This document shows, piece by piece, positions 63,510-64,000 of a stretch of 64,000 bases of DNA. Position 1 is the stretch's first letter. Each line of letters begins with the position of its first letter. Below the pieces are notes generated by a model, which was not told the DNA's origin, made no database searches, and saw only the letters and a program-made list of their open reading frames with translations. Position numbers and translations under genes: made by a program. This DNA comes from Halomonas sp. LBP4 (GTDB lineage: Bacteria; Pseudomonadota; Gammaproteobacteria; Pseudomonadales; Halomonadaceae), in contig NZ_PDOG01000001.1 of assembly GCF_003202205.1 (NCBI RefSeq), positions 565,331 to 629,330 on the forward strand. Reading direction: 5' to 3'.

Positions 63510-63660
63510 GGTATCCGTCCGGGTGCCCGGCTTTGCCGCTTGGCCTTGCGGATCCGAGTCTGAACGAGGTTGGTATTCAGGCCGTGTGCAGGGCGACTTG
63601 GGCGATGGAGACGCCGGCTGGAGGCAGGCAGCCACGATCTTGGCCCTGAACTCCGGGAAG
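63510..63660 (-). pseudogene. IS66-type transposase (TnpA) fragment
   Basis: Reading the minus strand, three frames in turn give PEFRAKIVAACLQP, then GVSIAQVALHT, then GLNTNLVQTRIRKAK. Joined, they match the DNA-binding N-terminus of IS66 TnpA (PEFKAKIV..CLQPG.S.A.VAL..GLN.NLV..W). Two indels break the frame and both ends are missing. No terminal inverted repeats were found. An old insertion-sequence remnant. Confidence 0.75.
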
Positions 63661-63667
63661 AAATGAA

Positions 63668-63699
63668 AAAACCCCGAACACGGATGTGCTCGGGGTTTT
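63668..63699 (-). terminator. Intrinsic terminator downstream of repeat copy B
   Basis: Stem AAAACCCCGAACAC / GTGCTCGGGGTTTT with one mismatch and loop GGAT. On the minus strand it ends in a run of T (GGGGTTTTTTCATTT). It is one of two copies of an exact 35 bp unit; the other starts at 63966. Confidence 0.85.
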
Positions 63700-63709
63700 C
63701 TCTGAAGAA

Positions 63710-63772
63710 GTGCCTGACGCCTCTTCTCCCACTGCGTGGGCTTGAGCCAGGGCTCGGGGCGCCGCTTCGCGG
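63710..63772 (-). repeat. Structured intergenic repeat, copy B
   Basis: Second copy of the 63 bp unit at 58138-58200, with the same strand order: repeat, 10 bp spacer, intrinsic terminator on the minus strand. Internal stems are kept (CCGCGAAGCGG, GGCTCAAGCC, CCCACGCAGTGGG). No upstream minus-strand gene is visible before the window edge. Confidence 0.85.
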
Positions 63773-63841
63773 CTTTGCATCCCTCGCCCGTTCGCGCCTG
63801 ACAAGGCAATGCCTTGTCCGGGCGGCGCTCACCCTACTCTC

Positions 63842-63964
63842 GCATGGGGGTGAGACCGCCCGGCCCTTCGCGGCACCGCCGCGAGGGCGGTCGAACGCCC
63901 CGAGCCGGCGAGGGGCCGGTCCGCGAAGCGGCCCCACGAGATAAAGCGCGGGTCTCCCCATGCC
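63842..63964. repeat. Long nested inverted repeat with 5S-rRNA-like arms
   Basis: Outer arms GCATGGGGGTGAGACC (63842-63857) and GGGTCTCCCCATGC (63950-63963) are near complements. Inside, GGCCCTTCGCGG pairs with CCGCGAAGCGGCC. The arms also resemble the 3' arm of gammaproteobacterial 5S rRNA (GGTCTCCCCATGCGAGAGTAGG); the minus strand at 63824-63857 carries CCCCATGCGAGAGTAGGG. It is not an intact 5S gene. Resemblance noted, origin unknown. Confidence 0.55.
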
Positions 63965-63965
63965 C

Positions 63966-64000
63966 ATGAAAAAACCCCGAACACGGATGTGCTCGGGGTT
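63966..64000 (-). terminator. Second copy of the 35 bp terminator unit (cut by window edge)
   Basis: Identical over 35 bp to 63663-63697, including ATGAAAAAACCCC and the stem. The right arm runs into the window end. On the minus strand it would end a transcript coming from beyond 64000. Confidence 0.75.

Larger units (their letters stand above)
63439..64000. other. 562 bp tail without an intact gene
   Basis: After the ATP-grasp gene's start no intact gene is supported. The stretch holds, in order, an IS66 fragment, a terminator hairpin, the second copy of the structured repeat, a hairpin-rich region and a second copy of the terminator cut by the window edge. Open frames crossing it have no ribosome sites or motifs and share only the repeat sequence. 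Confidence 0.75.

Noticed and set aside
63824..63857. An intact 5S rRNA gene on the minus strand
   Set aside because: Only about 25-30 bases resemble the 5S 3' arm; the rest of the 5S sequence is missing.
63570..63944. Open frames across the window end
   Set aside because: They run through the repeat, terminator and IS fragment and match nothing but those elements.

Overview
The window is a 64 kb piece of a GC-rich gammaproteobacterial chromosome, most likely Halomonas or a close relative in the Halomonadaceae. This is inferred from gene families, from many acidic proteins, and from a gene set shared with Pseudomonas-type bacteria: a trimmed PutA with an AraC regulator, FadBA, RimK, SlyA, EpmC and RlmM. 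Almost all of it is ordinary, densely packed housekeeping and accessory metabolism. I saw no rRNA operon, tRNA gene, CRISPR array, prophage or intact insertion sequence.

Layout. 0-5.4 kb: proline use (partial AraC activator, putA, putP). 5.4-11.6 kb: small envelope and unknown genes (YbgE-like membrane protein, OmpW-like porin, yqcC, gamma-glutamylcyclotransferase) and a DUF3549 / retropepsin-like protease / rimK cluster. 10.9-17.7 kb, minus strand: the SUF iron-sulfur operon, in order regulator-sufB-sufC-sufD-sufS-sufT-sanA, with a recognisable promoter and Rrf2-type operator. 18-30.9 kb: single enzymes (methyltransferase, NDUFA9-like protein, acetylpolyamine/HDAC-like deacetylase, glyoxalase I, CapA, FMN reductase, M14 carboxypeptidase, GNAT, TetR with a divergent FabF-type synthase, M48 protease). 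31-33.5 kb: an AMP/thymidine phosphorylase-like gene coupled to a PRPP-synthetase-like gene. 34-37.3 kb: ketopantoate reductase, PEBP, flavodoxin-like protein and an orphan TAXI binding protein. 37.3-40.7 kb: fadB-fadA beta-oxidation operon. 40.9-47.5 kb: DUF5924/DUF2914 protein, slyA, universal stress protein, uup, tatD. 47.5-51.8 kb: a fused 2-oxoacid dehydrogenase E1 coupled to a malonyltransferase-like acyltransferase, divergent from a LysR gene. 51.7-58 kb: epmC, MATE pump, DUF3080 lipoprotein, tusA-like gene, rlmM, DUF2721. 58.2-63.4 kb: two divergent CocE/NonD serine hydrolase paralogues and a D-Ala-D-Ala-ligase-like ATP-grasp enzyme.

Broken genes and unexplained structure. Four stretches look like gene remains: an ABC-transporter ATPase Walker B fragment (7.63-7.73 kb), a cytosine-deaminase-like gene that has lost its catalytic centre (23.9-24.2 kb), an unidentified frameshifted reading frame (33.64-33.86 kb) and an IS66-type transposase fragment (63.5-63.66 kb). 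There are also unusual non-coding structures: a 145 bp imperfect hairpin after the universal stress gene, a 63 bp structured repeat present twice (58.1 and 63.7 kb) and followed each time on the minus strand by an intrinsic terminator, and a hairpin-rich tail at 63.8-64 kb that repeats a 35 bp terminator exactly.

The best candidates for something undescribed are the dispersed repeat-plus-terminator module, the fused E1 / acyltransferase / LysR locus, and the paired S15-type hydrolases beside an ATP-grasp ligase. Everything here was read by eye; family names rest on motif recognition and no database search was run.
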